Below are positions 56,515 to 64,000 of a stretch of 64,000 bases of DNA, one piece after another. Numbering within the stretch: position 1 is the first letter of the stretch; each line of letters begins with the position of its first letter. The notes below the pieces were generated by a model. The model was not told the DNA's origin, did no database searches, and saw only the letters and a list, made by a program, of their open reading frames with translations. The stretch is taken from positions 1 through 64,000 of the forward strand of contig NZ_JAMGSL010000015.1 in the NCBI RefSeq assembly GCF_025195125.1. The letters are read 5' to 3'. This stretch comes from Streptomyces sp. Je 1-79 (GTDB taxonomy: Bacteria; Actinomycetota; Actinomycetes; Streptomycetales; Streptomycetaceae). The translations under genes were made by a program, and so were the position numbers.

Positions 56515-56846
56515 GCGACAGACGGGATCGCGCCTCCGGGGGAGCCGGGCTGCTGCTGTCGGCGGTAGCTGGCGCCGTCCTTCGTACGGGAGAGCTCGCC
56601 GCCCGTCACGAGGTAGCGGCGCAGGGCCGGGAAGTCCTCGTGGACGGAGAGCAGCGCCTCGTTGACCTCGCGCTCGGTGTAGGAGCGGGCCGGCTCGAAG
56701 AGCGTCTCGGCCAGGTGGGCGAGGAGCTGCGCGCGGCGCGGAGCCCTGCGCGGGATCGCCTTCAGGCGGCCTTCGGCGGAGAACAGGTCCGCCACGGAGG
56801 CCATGGAGGCCGGGGCAGCCGGGGAGGCCTCGGGGTGGGAAGTCAT
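56511..56846 (-). CDS. DUF2087 protein
   Basis: A 111-residue protein with a DUF2087 domain at residues about 20-95 (RLKAIPRRAPRRAQLLAHLA, then YTEREVNEALLSVHEDFPALRRYLV and GGELSRTKDGASYRR). The fold is winged-helix-like and the family is often fused to or near transcriptional regulators. The sequence supports a small DNA- or protein-binding role. ATG at 56846. It overlaps the LysE exporter gene by 4 bp, suggesting it regulates or is co-regulated with that exporter. Confidence 0.85.
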   Translation of the reverse strand: MTSHPEASPAAPASMASVADLFSAEGRLKAIPRRAPRRAQLLAHLAETLFEPARSYTEREVNEALLSVHEDFPALRRYLVTGGELSRTKDGASYRRQQQPGSPGGAIPSVA

Positions 56847-56971
56847 GCGCCGAAGCGTGCCGCGCGGCGCCCCGGCCCGGCAACGGAATTTCGCCGTACC
56901 CCGCGCCGTGCGCCCGGGCGCGCGTTCCCAGGCCCCGGGAACGCGACGCCGCCGCGACGCCGGCGCCCCCG

Positions 56972-57247
56972 CTAGGCCGTGATCCTGGTCGCCGGTCCGT
57001 AGAACGTCGGCTGGAACTCCCGCTCGCCGAAATCCGCGAAGATCGGCGCCGCCTGCTGCACGAAGGCCTCGAAGTCCTCCGCCGACTCCCACAGGTCCAC
57101 CACGAACCAGCCGCCCTCCGCAGGCGCTCCCGCGTGCGAGATGAAGCCCTCCGGCGGCCACCACGTCGTGGCGGAGAGCTTCTTGTTGACCGACTCGTAC
57201 TGCTCCTTCGTGACGCCCGGCAGTTCGACGGTGACGATGACGGCCAT
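56972..57247 (-). CDS. ABM-like (antibiotic biosynthesis monooxygenase fold) protein
   Basis: A 91-residue dimeric ferredoxin-like protein. It has the strand VIVTVELPGVTKEQYESVNK, the central GGWFVVDLWESAEDFEAFV and the ending QPTFYGPATRITA. Length and pattern fit small ABM/DUF-type dimeric alpha-beta barrel proteins, which may be enzymes or binding proteins; no catalytic residue can be assigned. ATG at 57247, with only a weak Shine-Dalgarno upstream. Divergent from the HD-type hydrolase. Confidence 0.78.
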   Translation of the reverse strand: MAVIVTVELPGVTKEQYESVNKKLSATTWWPPEGFISHAGAPAEGGWFVVDLWESAEDFEAFVQQAAPIFADFGEREFQPTFYGPATRITA

Positions 57248-57393
57248 GGTGGTACCCGCTCTCTGCTGCTGTAGGGGTGATGCGCCACTCCACAGTCGAG
57301 CAGCGCGCCGCGCGCACCGCACCGCGGCGAGGTCCGTCCGGCTCAACGGACGGATCCACCCGTTCCAGAACCCCGGGGCGGCAGAATGCCTCC

Positions 57394-58053
57394 ATGACCG
57401 AATCCGCGGACCCCGCCCTGATCCAGCGCTGGAACGCCACCCTGCGCGCCGCCCGCACCGGCCACGCGGGCCCGGACCCCGCCCCGTACGGGCGGAACCT
57501 GCTCGAACGCTGGGCCGAGCCGCAGCGCAGGTACCACACGGTCGACCACCTGCGGGCGGTCCTCGACCGCATCGACGAACTCGCCGACATGGGCGGCGAG
57601 GGCGGCGAGCTGGAGCTGATCCGGCTGGCCGCGTGGTTCCACGACGCGGTCTACCGCCCGGACCGCTCGGAGAACGAGGAACGCTCGGCGAACCTGGCCG
57701 AGAAGGCGCTGACGGAGGCGGGCCTCACACCCCACGAGGTGGCGGAGGTGGCCCGCCTGGTGCGCCTCACGGTCACGCACGACCCGGCGGAGGGCGACGT
57801 CAACGGCGAGATCCTCTGCGACGCGGACCTGGCGATCCTGGCGACGGACGAGCATACGTACGGGGGGTATGTGCGCGCGGTCCGCGAGGAGTACGCCTTC
57901 GTCCCGGACGAGGCCTTCCGCCAGGGCCGGGCGGCGGTCCTGCGCCAGCTCCTCTCCCTGCCCCGGCTCTTCCGCACGCCGTACGGGGCGGCGGCGTGGG
58001 AGTCACGGGCACGGCGGAACCTGGAGGGGGAGCTGGCGGGGCTGGGGGCCTGA
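57394..58053 (+). CDS. HD-type predicted metal-dependent phosphohydrolase
   Basis: A 219-residue protein of the HD superfamily group annotated as predicted metal-dependent HD phosphohydrolase. The conserved residues are in YHTVDHLRAVL (His48, Asp51, His52), LAAWFHDAVYRPD (His83, Asp84) and EILCDADLAIL. The N-terminus RWAEPQRRYHTVDH is typical. Probably hydrolyses a phosphate ester or nucleotide; specificity unknown. ATG at 57394 just upstream of the conserved region. Monocistronic. Confidence 0.85.
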   Translation: MTESADPALIQRWNATLRAARTGHAGPDPAPYGRNLLERWAEPQRRYHTVDHLRAVLDRIDELADMGGEGGELELIRLAAWFHDAVYRPDRSENEERSANLAEKALTEAGLTPHEVAEVARLVRLTVTHDPAEGDVNGEILCDADLAILATDEHTYGGYVRAVREEYAFVPDEAFRQGRAAVLRQLLSLPRLFRTPYGAAAWESRARRNLEGELAGLGA

Positions 58054-58159
58054 GGCTCCGGGCCCCTCCCACTCCGGGCCCCTCCCCACCCCCCGTCCGC
58101 ATCGCGAGACACCCGCCACAGAGGGAATGTCAGGCACAAACCCCAGGTTGACGCATGTC

Positions 58160-59434
58160 ATGCCGTCAACCTCCGCCGAGCGCACCGCACCCGAAACCGC
58201 CTCCTCCAGCACCCGCATGCCGCTGGCCGTCTACATCCTCGGCCTCTCCGTCTTCGCGCTCGGCACGAGCGAATTCATGCTGTCCGGCCTCCTGCCACCC
58301 ATCGCCGACGACATGAACGTCTCCATCCCCCGCGCCGGCCTCCTGATCTCGGCCTTCGCGATAGGCATGGTCGTCGGCGCCCCGCTGCTGGCCGTCGCGA
58401 CCCTGAAGCTCCCCCGCAAGACGACGCTCGTCACGCTGATCACCCTCTTCGGCCTCGGCCAGGTGGCCGGCGCGCTCGCGCCCAACTACGCCGTGCTCTT
58501 CGCGTCACGCGTCGTGAGCGCGCTCGCCTGCGCGGGCTTCTGGGCGGTCGGCGCGGCCGTCGCCATCGCGATGGTCCCGGTCGGCTCGCGCGCCCGCGCG
58601 ATGGCGGTCATGATCGGCGGCCTCTCGATCGCCAACGTCCTCGGTGTCCCCGCGGGCGCCTTCCTGGGCGAGCACCTCGGCTGGCGCTCCGCGTTCTGGG
58701 CGGTCGGCGTGGCCTCGGCCATCGCGCTCGTGGGCGTGGTGACGCGCATCCCGCACATCCCGGTCCCCGCGACCAAGCCCCGCCTCAAGCGGGAGCTGGT
58801 GATCTACCGCGACCGGCAGGTCCTGCTCGCGATCGTGATCACCGCGCTCGCGGCGGGCGGCGTCTTCTGCGCGTTCTCGTACCTCGCCCCGGTCATCACG
58901 GACGTGGCCGGGATCGACGCCCGCTGGGTCTCCGCGATCCTGGGCCTCTTCGGCATCGGCGCGCTGATCGGTACGACGATCGGCGGCCGGGTCGCCGACG
59001 CCCACCTCTTCGGGGTCCTGCTCAGCGGCGTCACGGCCTCGACGGTCTTCCTGGCCGCCCTGGCCCTCTTCGCCTCCAGCCCGGTCGCCGTGATCGTCCT
59101 CTCCTTCCTCCTCGGCGTCTCGGCCTTCTACACGGCGCCCGCGCTCAACGCCCGCATGTTCAACGTCGCCGGCGCCGCCCCGACCCTGGCGGGCGCCACG
59201 ACGACCGCGGCCTTCAACCTGGGCAACACGGCGGGCCCCTGGTTCGGCGGCACGGTCATCGACGCGGACCTCGGCTTCGCCTCGACGGCCTGGGCGGGCG
59301 CGGCGATGACGGCGGTGGCCCTGGGGACGGTCGCGCTGGCGCTGCGGCTGAGCCGCCGCCCGTCGAGCAGCCACGTCGTCGCGTCGTCCCCCGCCCGCCA
59401 GGACGACCTCGTCGCCTGCCGCACGGCCGACTGA
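58160..59434 (+). CDS. Cmx/CmrA-type MFS drug exporter
   Basis: A 424-residue MFS protein (DHA1, twelve helices) with the signature of the actinobacterial chloramphenicol-exporter group: MPLAVYILGLSVFALGTSEFM at helix 1 and PRAGLLISAFAIGMVVGAPL at helix 2. The motif C region (GGLSIANVLGVPAGAFLGEH) fits drug antiporters. Likely exports chloramphenicol or related molecules, but close homologues include sugar-efflux-like proteins, so specificity is open. The ATG at 58160 precedes a 19-residue Ser/Thr-rich N-terminus. Ends at a strong hairpin. Confidence 0.87.
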   Translation: MPSTSAERTAPETASSSTRMPLAVYILGLSVFALGTSEFMLSGLLPPIADDMNVSIPRAGLLISAFAIGMVVGAPLLAVATLKLPRKTTLVTLITLFGLGQVAGALAPNYAVLFASRVVSALACAGFWAVGAAVAIAMVPVGSRARAMAVMIGGLSIANVLGVPAGAFLGEHLGWRSAFWAVGVASAIALVGVVTRIPHIPVPATKPRLKRELVIYRDRQVLLAIVITALAAGGVFCAFSYLAPVITDVAGIDARWVSAILGLFGIGALIGTTIGGRVADAHLFGVLLSGVTASTVFLAALALFASSPVAVIVLSFLLGVSAFYTAPALNARMFNVAGAAPTLAGATTTAAFNLGNTAGPWFGGTVIDADLGFASTAWAGAAMTAVALGTVALALRLSRRPSSSHVVASSPARQDDLVACRTAD

Positions 59435-59448
59435 CCGGCAGGACCTGA

Positions 59449-59491
59449 TACGCGAGGGCCCCCACCCGGTGGTGGGGGCCCTCGTCGTATC
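59449..59491. terminator. Terminator hairpin between MFS exporter and DUF4031 gene
   Basis: GAGGGCCCCCACC pairs with GGTGGGGGCCCTC (13 bp, loop CGGT), extended by flanking ATACG/CGTAT. It starts 15 bp after the MFS stop and serves convergent genes. Confidence 0.85.
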
Positions 59492-59543
59492 CGGCCCGGC
59501 AGACTCACGGCGTCGGCCGGGTCACGGCCGCTCGCCCGCCGGG

Positions 59544-59813
59544 TCACGGTGCCGGTCGTCCCTTCGGGCGGCGCAGGCCCGCTTCCGTGATGCGGCGGAC
59601 CAGTTCCTTCGAGCCGACCTCGACCGCGCCCGCCGCCACCGCGTCCGCGTAGCGGTCCGACGGGATGTCGTAGTGGTCGCGCTCGAAAGCGCGGGGCGGG
59701 GCGCCGATCCTGGCGGCGAAGGCGTGGAGCTCCTCGTGCGAGACGTCGCTGACCAGGTGCGACCACATGCGGCCGTGGCCGGGCCAGGTCGGTGGGTCGA
59801 TGTAGAGGGTCAC
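59544..59813 (-). CDS. DUF4031 protein
   Basis: An 89-residue protein matching DUF4031, small proteins with a conserved N-terminus (TLYIDPPTWPGHGRMWSHL) followed by SHEELHAFAARIGAPPRAF and HYDIPSDRYADAVAAGA. Function unknown; several conserved His/Asp residues suggest a metal-dependent enzyme. GTG start at 59813 overlaps the upstream stop (GTGA), so it is made together with the preceding gene. Confidence 0.87.
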   Translation of the reverse strand: MTLYIDPPTWPGHGRMWSHLVSDVSHEELHAFAARIGAPPRAFERDHYDIPSDRYADAVAAGAVEVGSKELVRRITEAGLRRPKGRPAP

Positions 59814-60166
59814 CGCAGGCCGCCCACCGGGGCGACCACGACTCCCGCCTTGCCGCAGACCCAGTGCGGGTCCGGACCGAGTTCCGGTTCGACGTCCAGC
59901 GCGTGCGGGTCGCCCGAGGCGCAGACCGGGCACAGGGGCCAGCGGCCGTACTGTTCGAGCAGCGCGTCCTGGACGTCCTGGGCGACGAGTCCGGCGACGT
60001 ACGTCACACCCTCGGGCCACTGCTCGACCCACCAGCGCCGATGGGTCACCGCGTCCTCCACCATCGACACGACCTCGGCCGCGGCGACGTCCCGCGCCGC
60101 CAGATCGGCGAGGACCAGGGCACGAGCGGCGTGCAGCGCCTGCTCCAGCGGGTCGATGTCGTCCAT
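59810..60166 (-). CDS. Hypothetical protein with a C-terminal cysteine pair
   Basis: A 118-residue protein not assigned to a family. The N-terminal 60 residues are helical (PLEQALHAARALVLADLAARDVA and VVSMVEDAVTHRR), and the C-terminus has CPVCASGDPHALDVEPELG followed by HWVCGKAG, giving CxxC and a later Cys/His that could form a zinc ribbon. GACAAT 6 bp before the ATG at 60166 suggests a leaderless start. Coupled to DUF4031 by a 4-bp overlap, so the two probably act together. Confidence 0.75.
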   Translation of the reverse strand: MDDIDPLEQALHAARALVLADLAARDVAAAEVVSMVEDAVTHRRWWVEQWPEGVTYVAGLVAQDVQDALLEQYGRWPLCPVCASGDPHALDVEPELGPDPHWVCGKAGVVVAPVGGLR

Positions 60167-60252
60167 GCACACATTGTCACCCGACAAGCCGCGGAGGCGA
60201 AGGTCCCTCCGCATCCGGGACCGGTCCGGGACGTTGCGGGACCCATGGGGTC

Positions 60253-60314
60253 TTGACGCTCCCGATGCTCGAAAATATCTTTCAGGTGTGACCGATGACG
60301 TGAAGGAAAGTTTC
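60253..60314 (+). promoter_or_regulatory. Promoter and GAAA-TTTC operator-like repeats of the mur operon
   Basis: TTGACG (60253-60258), 17 bp, TATCTT (60276-60281), then 6 bp to the GTG at 60288: a strong sigma-70-type promoter giving a leaderless message. GAAA-N5-TTTC at 60271-60283 overlaps the -10, and a second GAAAGTTTC lies inside the coding start at 60306-60314. These repeats are candidate MurR/RpiR binding sites. Confidence 0.65.
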
Positions 60315-61226
60315 AGCGGCCAGGTGCCCGCGCCCGGGGCCCCGTCCTCGCCGCCGCCGGCCGCCCTCGCGGCCAAGGTGCGCACCCTCGCTCCTTCCAT
60401 GACCCGCTCCATGCAGCGGGTCGCCGAGGCCGTCGCCGGGGACCCGGCCGGCTGCGCCGCCCTCACCGTCACCGGCCTCGCCGAGCTCACCGGCACCAGC
60501 GAGGCGACCGTCGTCCGCACCGCCCGCCTCCTCGGCTACCCCGGCTACCGCGACCTCCGCCTCGCCCTCGCCGGCCTCGCCGCCCAGCAGCAGTCCGGCC
60601 GCGCGCCCGCCGTCACCGCCGACATCGCCGTCGACGACCCGATCGCCGACGTCGTCGCCAAGCTCGCCTACGACGAGCAGCAGACCCTCGCCGACACCGC
60701 CGCCGGCCTGGACACCGTCCAGCTCGGCGCCGCCGTCGCCGCCCTCGCCGCCGCCCGCCGCATCGACATCTACGGCATCGGCGCCTCCGGCCTCGTCGCC
60801 CAGGACCTCGGCCAGAAGCTCCTCCGCATCGGCCTGATCGCGCACGCGCACAGCGACCCGCACCTCGCCGTCACCAACGCCGTACAGCTCCGCTCCGGCG
60901 ACGTCGCGATCGCCATCACCCACTCCGGCTCGACCGGCGACGTCATAGAACCCCTCCGTGTCGCCTTCGACCACGGCGCCACCACCGTCGCGATCACCGG
61001 CCGCCCGGACGGGCCCGTCTCGCAGTACGCCGACCACATCCTCACCACCTCCACCGCCCGCGAGAGCGAACTGCGTCCCGCGGCCATGTCGTCCCGCACC
61101 AGCCAACTCCTGGTCGTGGACTGTCTGTTCACCTGCGTCACCCAACGTACGTACGAGACGGCGGCCCCTGCCCTCGCGGCCTCGTACGAAGCCCTGGCCC
61201 ACCGCCACTCGCCCCGCACCCGGTAG
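60288..61226 (+). CDS. MurR/RpiR-family phosphosugar-responsive regulator
   Basis: A 312-residue RpiR-type regulator. The N-terminal HTH_6 spans about residues 25-100 (PSMTRSMQRVAEAVAGDPAG, GLAELTGTSEATVVRTARLLG), and the C-terminal SIS domain about 140-280 (RRIDIYGIGASGLVAQDLGQ, ITHSGSTGDVIEPLR) binds a phosphosugar, here most likely MurNAc-6-phosphate. It opens the murR-murQ-PTS operon. GTG start leaderless, placed exactly at the predicted transcription start. Probably represses the operon and is released by MurNAc-6P. Confidence 0.9.
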   Translation: MTDDVKESFSGQVPAPGAPSSPPPAALAAKVRTLAPSMTRSMQRVAEAVAGDPAGCAALTVTGLAELTGTSEATVVRTARLLGYPGYRDLRLALAGLAAQQQSGRAPAVTADIAVDDPIADVVAKLAYDEQQTLADTAAGLDTVQLGAAVAALAAARRIDIYGIGASGLVAQDLGQKLLRIGLIAHAHSDPHLAVTNAVQLRSGDVAIAITHSGSTGDVIEPLRVAFDHGATTVAITGRPDGPVSQYADHILTTSTARESELRPAAMSSRTSQLLVVDCLFTCVTQRTYETAAPALAASYEALAHRHSPRTR

Positions 61227-61254
61227 AGCCGGGAAACCCTCGAAAGAGCCGCAC

Positions 61255-62190
61255 GTGTCTTCTGCTACGTACTCCGAACTGCGCGCCCAGCTGGCCACCC
61301 TCGCCACCGAGGCGTTCCGTCCCGAGCTCGCGGAGATCGACCAGCTCCCGACGCTCGACATCGCCCGCACGATGAACGCTGAGGACCAGACCGTCCCGGC
61401 CGCCGTCGCCGAGCAGCTGCCGCTCATCGCGGCCGCGATCGACGCCACCGCCGCCCGCATGGCACGCGGAGGCCGGCTGATCTACGCGGGCGCGGGCACC
61501 GCCGGCCGGCTCGGCGTCCTCGACGCCAGCGAGTGCCCGCCCACCTTCAACACCGACCCCTCCGAGGTCGTCGGCCTGATCGCGGGCGGTCCGACGGCGA
61601 TGGTGAAGGCGGTCGAGGGCGCGGAGGACTCGGCGGAACTCGCCGCCGCCGACCTCGACGCGCTGCACCTCACCCCGGACGACACGGTGGTCGGGATCTC
61701 CGCCTCGGGCCGTACTCCGTACGCCATCGGCGCCGTCGAACACGCGCGCGCCGAAGGCGCGTTGACGATCGGCCTGTCCTGCAACGCGGACAGCGCGCTC
61801 GCGGCCGCCGCCGAGCACGGCATCGAGGTCGTCACGGGCCCCGAGCTCCTCACCGGCTCCACGCGGCTGAAGGCGGGCACGGCGCAGAAGCTCGTGCTCA
61901 ACATGATCTCGACGATCACGATGATCCGGCTCGGCAAGACGTACGGAAACCTGATGGTCGACGTCCGCGCCTCCAACGAGAAGCTCCAGGCGCGCTCGCG
62001 GCGGATCGTCGCCCTCGCCACCGGCGCGCCGGACGAGGAGATCGAGACCGCCCTCGCCGCCGCGGACGGCGAGGTGAAGACCGCGATCCTGATGATCCTC
62101 GCCGACATCGATGCCAAGGCCGCCGACCAGCGCCTGACGGACTCGGCGGGCCACCTGCGTGCCGCCCTGCACGCCGAGACCACCCCCTGA
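61255..62190 (+). CDS. murQ: N-acetylmuramic acid 6-phosphate etherase
   Basis: A 311-residue SIS-fold lyase that cleaves the lactyl ether of MurNAc-6-phosphate to give GlcNAc-6-phosphate and D-lactate, in peptidoglycan recycling. Recognisable elements are TLDIARTMNAEDQTVPAAV, RLIYAGAGTAGRLGVLDASE (SIS sugar-binding loop), catalytic Glu region ECPPTFNTDPSEVVGLIAGG and KLVLNMISTITMIRLGKTYG. GTG start at 61255. Lies 28 bp after the regulator and 38 bp before the PTS gene. Confidence 0.95.
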   Translation: MSSATYSELRAQLATLATEAFRPELAEIDQLPTLDIARTMNAEDQTVPAAVAEQLPLIAAAIDATAARMARGGRLIYAGAGTAGRLGVLDASECPPTFNTDPSEVVGLIAGGPTAMVKAVEGAEDSAELAAADLDALHLTPDDTVVGISASGRTPYAIGAVEHARAEGALTIGLSCNADSALAAAAEHGIEVVTGPELLTGSTRLKAGTAQKLVLNMISTITMIRLGKTYGNLMVDVRASNEKLQARSRRIVALATGAPDEEIETALAAADGEVKTAILMILADIDAKAADQRLTDSAGHLRAALHAETTP

Positions 62191-62228
62191 ACCTCCCCCG
62201 TCCCCGCACAGCAAGGCACCACCGCACC

Positions 62229-63731
62229 ATGAGCACAGACGACAAGAACCGCGCCATCGCCGCCGCGATCCTCCCCCTCGTCGGCGGCGCAGAGAACATC
62301 GACTCGGTCGCCCACTGCATGACCCGGCTCCGGCTGGCTCTGCGGGACCGCTCACTCGTCCAGGACGAGGCCCTGAAGGCCCTGCCGGCCGTCATGGGCG
62401 TGGTGGAGGACGACACGTACCAGATCGTGCTCGGCCCCGGTACGGTCGCCCGCGTGACGCCGGAGTTCGAGGCCCTGGTGGCCGCCGCCCCCCGGCCCTC
62501 CGCGGACGGTCTCGCCGCCCAGGGAGCCGCGATCAGGGCGGCGCGGAAGGCGAAGAACCAGACCCCCTTCAAGCTCTTCCTGCGCAGGATCGCGAACATC
62601 TTCGTCCCGCTGATCCCCGCCCTCATCGGCTGCGGCATCATCGCCGGCCTCAACGGCCTGCTGATCAACCTGGGTTGGCTGCCGGGCGTGACCCCCGCCC
62701 TCGCGGCGATGGCGAGCGGATTCATGGCGCTGATCGCGGTCTTCGTCGGCTTCAACACGGCGAAGGAGTTCGGCGGTACGCCCATCCTGGGCGGCGCGGT
62801 CGCGGCGATCATCGTCTTCCCCGGCGTCGCGAAGATCGACGCGTTCGGGCAGACGCTGTCGCCCGGACAGGGCGGTGTGCTCGGCGCGCTGGGCGCGGCG
62901 GTGCTCGCGGTGTACGTCGAGAAGTGGTGCCGCCGCTGGGTGCCGGAGGCCCTCGACGTGCTGGTCACCCCGACCCTCACGGTCCTGGTCTCCGGGCTGG
63001 TCACGATCTTCGGCCTGATGTTCGTCGCCGGTGAGATCTCCACCGCGATCGGCGACTTCGCCAACTGGCTCCTCGCGCACGCCGGCGCGGGCGCGGGCCT
63101 CGTCCTCGGCGGCCTGTTCCTGCCGCTGGTGATGCTCGGTCTGCACCAGGCCCTCATCCCGATCCACACCACGCTGATCGAGCAGCAGGGCTTCACGGTC
63201 CTGCTCCCGATCCTGGCGATGGCGGGCGCGGGCCAGGTCGGCGCGGCGGTCGCCGTCTACTTCAAGCTCCCCCGCAACGGCTCCATCCGCCGCACGATCA
63301 AGTCCGCCCTCCCGGCCGGCTTCCTCGGCGTGGGCGAGCCCCTGATCTACGGCGTCTCGCTCCCGCTGGGCCGCCCGTTCGTCACGGCCTGCGTCGGCGG
63401 CGCGTTCGGCGGCGGTTTCGTCGGCCTCTTCAACATGCTGGGCGACAAGGTCGGCTCCACGGCCATCGGCCCCTCGGGCTGGGCGCTCTTCCCCCTGCTC
63501 GACGGCAACAAGGGCCTCGGCGAGACGATCGCGATCTACGCGGGCGGGCTGCTCGTCGGCTACGCGGTGGGCTTCGTGGCGACGTACTTCTGGGGCTTCA
63601 GCGACCGGCTCCTGGAGGAGTTCGACGTGGAGACGGACCCGGTGGGCGCCACGGTGACGGCTCCGGCGGCGACCCCGGTCGCCGCGGGCGGCCCCGCGAC
63701 CCCGCAGACCCCGGAGCCCGTGAAGGTCTGA
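62229..63731 (+). CDS. PTS EIIBC permease (MurP-like, probable MurNAc uptake)
   Basis: A 500-residue phosphotransferase-system permease with an N-terminal IIB domain (phosphorylated Cys30 in VAHCMTRLRL) and a C-terminal IIC domain of the glucose/sucrose superfamily with ten helices (GTPILGGAVAAIIVFPGV, HQALIPIHTTLIEQQGF, FLGVGEPLIYGVSLPLGRPF). It lacks a fused IIA domain, as MurP does, so EIIA must come from elsewhere, for example Crr. With murQ and a MurR-like regulator beside it, MurNAc is the likely substrate, yielding MurNAc-6P for MurQ. Confidence 0.85.
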   Translation: MSTDDKNRAIAAAILPLVGGAENIDSVAHCMTRLRLALRDRSLVQDEALKALPAVMGVVEDDTYQIVLGPGTVARVTPEFEALVAAAPRPSADGLAAQGAAIRAARKAKNQTPFKLFLRRIANIFVPLIPALIGCGIIAGLNGLLINLGWLPGVTPALAAMASGFMALIAVFVGFNTAKEFGGTPILGGAVAAIIVFPGVAKIDAFGQTLSPGQGGVLGALGAAVLAVYVEKWCRRWVPEALDVLVTPTLTVLVSGLVTIFGLMFVAGEISTAIGDFANWLLAHAGAGAGLVLGGLFLPLVMLGLHQALIPIHTTLIEQQGFTVLLPILAMAGAGQVGAAVAVYFKLPRNGSIRRTIKSALPAGFLGVGEPLIYGVSLPLGRPFVTACVGGAFGGGFVGLFNMLGDKVGSTAIGPSGWALFPLLDGNKGLGETIAIYAGGLLVGYAVGFVATYFWGFSDRLLEEFDVETDPVGATVTAPAATPVAAGGPATPQTPEPVKV

Positions 63732-63741
63732 CCCCGCGTGG

Positions 63742-63781
63742 GAGGGGCGGGTCGTGCCGGCATCGGTGCGACCCGCCCCTC
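63742..63781. terminator. Terminator hairpin after the mur operon
   Basis: GAGGGGCGGGTCG pairs perfectly with CGACCCGCCCCTC (13 bp) around a 14-base loop, 10 bp after the PTS stop and 12 bp before the convergent partial gene. Confidence 0.8.
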
Positions 63782-63792
63782 GCGCGTACCCC

Positions 63793-64000
63793 CTACGCCT
63801 GCTCGACCACGATCCCCGACTGTTCGAGCAGCCGTACGACGCTCTCGAAGTACGTGAGTTCGCCCGCCGCGTCGGCGCTCACCGACGCCAGCGCCTCCCG
63901 GGCGATGTGCGCGTCGTGCCAGACCAGGGTGACCGGGCCCGGGAGCCGGTTGCCGCCGCAGGGGCAGCCGCGCAGCGCGCCCCAGCACCGGGCGAAGTGG
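63793..64000 (-). CDS. C-terminal part of an unidentified protein (cut by the window edge)
   Basis: Minus-strand reading from the edge gives about 69 residues to a TAG at 63793: HFARCWGALRGCPCGGNRL, then PVTLVWHDAHIAREALASVS and YFESVVRLLEQSGIVVEQA. Three cysteines with a glycine cluster (CWGALRGCPCGG) may bind metal. The start lies beyond the window, so family and length are unknown. The codon usage is normal for the genome. Convergent with the mur operon, separated by its terminator. Confidence 0.6.
   Translation of the reverse strand, partial: HFARCWGALRGCPCGGNRLPGPVTLVWHDAHIAREALASVSADAAGELTYFESVVRLLEQSGIVVEQA

Noticed and set aside
58160..59434. Cmx-type MFS plus DrrAB-like and other exporters as part of a biosynthetic gene cluster
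   Set aside because: No PKS, NRPS, terpene or other biosynthetic core gene is in the window; the exporters are scattered among housekeeping genes.

Overview
The window is a stretch of high-GC actinobacterial chromosome, almost certainly Streptomyces. Codon third positions are nearly all G or C, GTG starts are common, many genes lack a leader, and several signature genes are present: futalosine-pathway menaquinone genes, DUF3027/sacsin-like ATPase, DUF2530, DUF2771, HelR and bacterial XPB. Nothing looks like a prophage, insertion sequence, CRISPR array, tRNA or rRNA, and base composition is even throughout. I read it as mostly core or lineage-conserved chromosome, with many one- or two-gene transcription units.

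Layout. 1-5 kb: EamA exporter with a divergent LysR regulator, a metallo-beta-lactamase-fold hydrolase, a GlxA-type regulator, and a DUF2867 gene overlapped by its TetR partner. 5-9 kb: a two-part FAD/Fe-S oxidoreductase divergent from leaderless serC. 9-16 kb: a DrrA/DrrB-type ABC exporter divergent from a TetR gene with an obvious shared operator, a cell-surface anchored protein, a PPOX/F420-type oxidoreductase, an SGNH hydrolase, and a carboxymuconolactone decarboxylase whose start codon overlaps that of a divergent MarR gene. 16-22 kb: aldo/keto reductase, RNA 2',3'-cyclic phosphodiesterase with a 29-codon ORF behind it, a GNAT, a MarR-MFS pair separated by a perfect 25-bp hairpin, a ribbon-helix-helix protein and a purine (NCS2) permease. 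22-29 kb: DUF2530, a CtpE-like P-type ATPase, a large secreted protein and a GT87-type mannosyltransferase.

29-48 kb holds housekeeping and genome-maintenance genes: a 1047-residue sacsin/Hsp90-like ATPase with DUF3027, an MFS protein, a DUF2771 lipoprotein, mqnB-mqnD (futalosine hydrolase and dihydroxynaphthoate synthase, late menaquinone precursor steps), a cold-shock domain protein with an extra C-terminal domain, a HAD phosphatase, a HAAS-like membrane protein, the XPB helicase with its helicase-associated partner, and the RNA-polymerase-recycling ATPase HelR. 48-55 kb: a secreted lipase, an APH-fold kinase, an SDR, cutC, then a copper island (secreted His-rich protein divergent from copZ-copA) whose control region carries three CsoR-like operators, although csoR itself is not in the window. 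55-60 kb: an unusual Ser/Val/Gly repeat protein, GNAT, LysE exporter with DUF2087, a monooxygenase-like dimer protein, an HD-type hydrolase, a chloramphenicol-type MFS exporter and a DUF4031 pair. 60-64 kb: a compact MurNAc-recycling operon (RpiR/MurR regulator, murQ etherase, MurP-like PTS EIIBC) with a clear leaderless promoter and terminator, then the C-terminal end of an unidentified gene.

No wholly new multi-gene system is evident. The observations most worth following are the HelR gene with a structured leader but no recognisable rifamycin element, the perfect hairpin between marR and its MFS gene, the triplet-repeat membrane protein at 54.9 kb, the small ORF in frame behind the thpR stop, the triple copper operator, and the sacsin-like ATPase/DUF3027 pair with tandem repeats at the DUF3027 stop codon. 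Gene names rest on motif and sequence recognition by eye; no database search was run.
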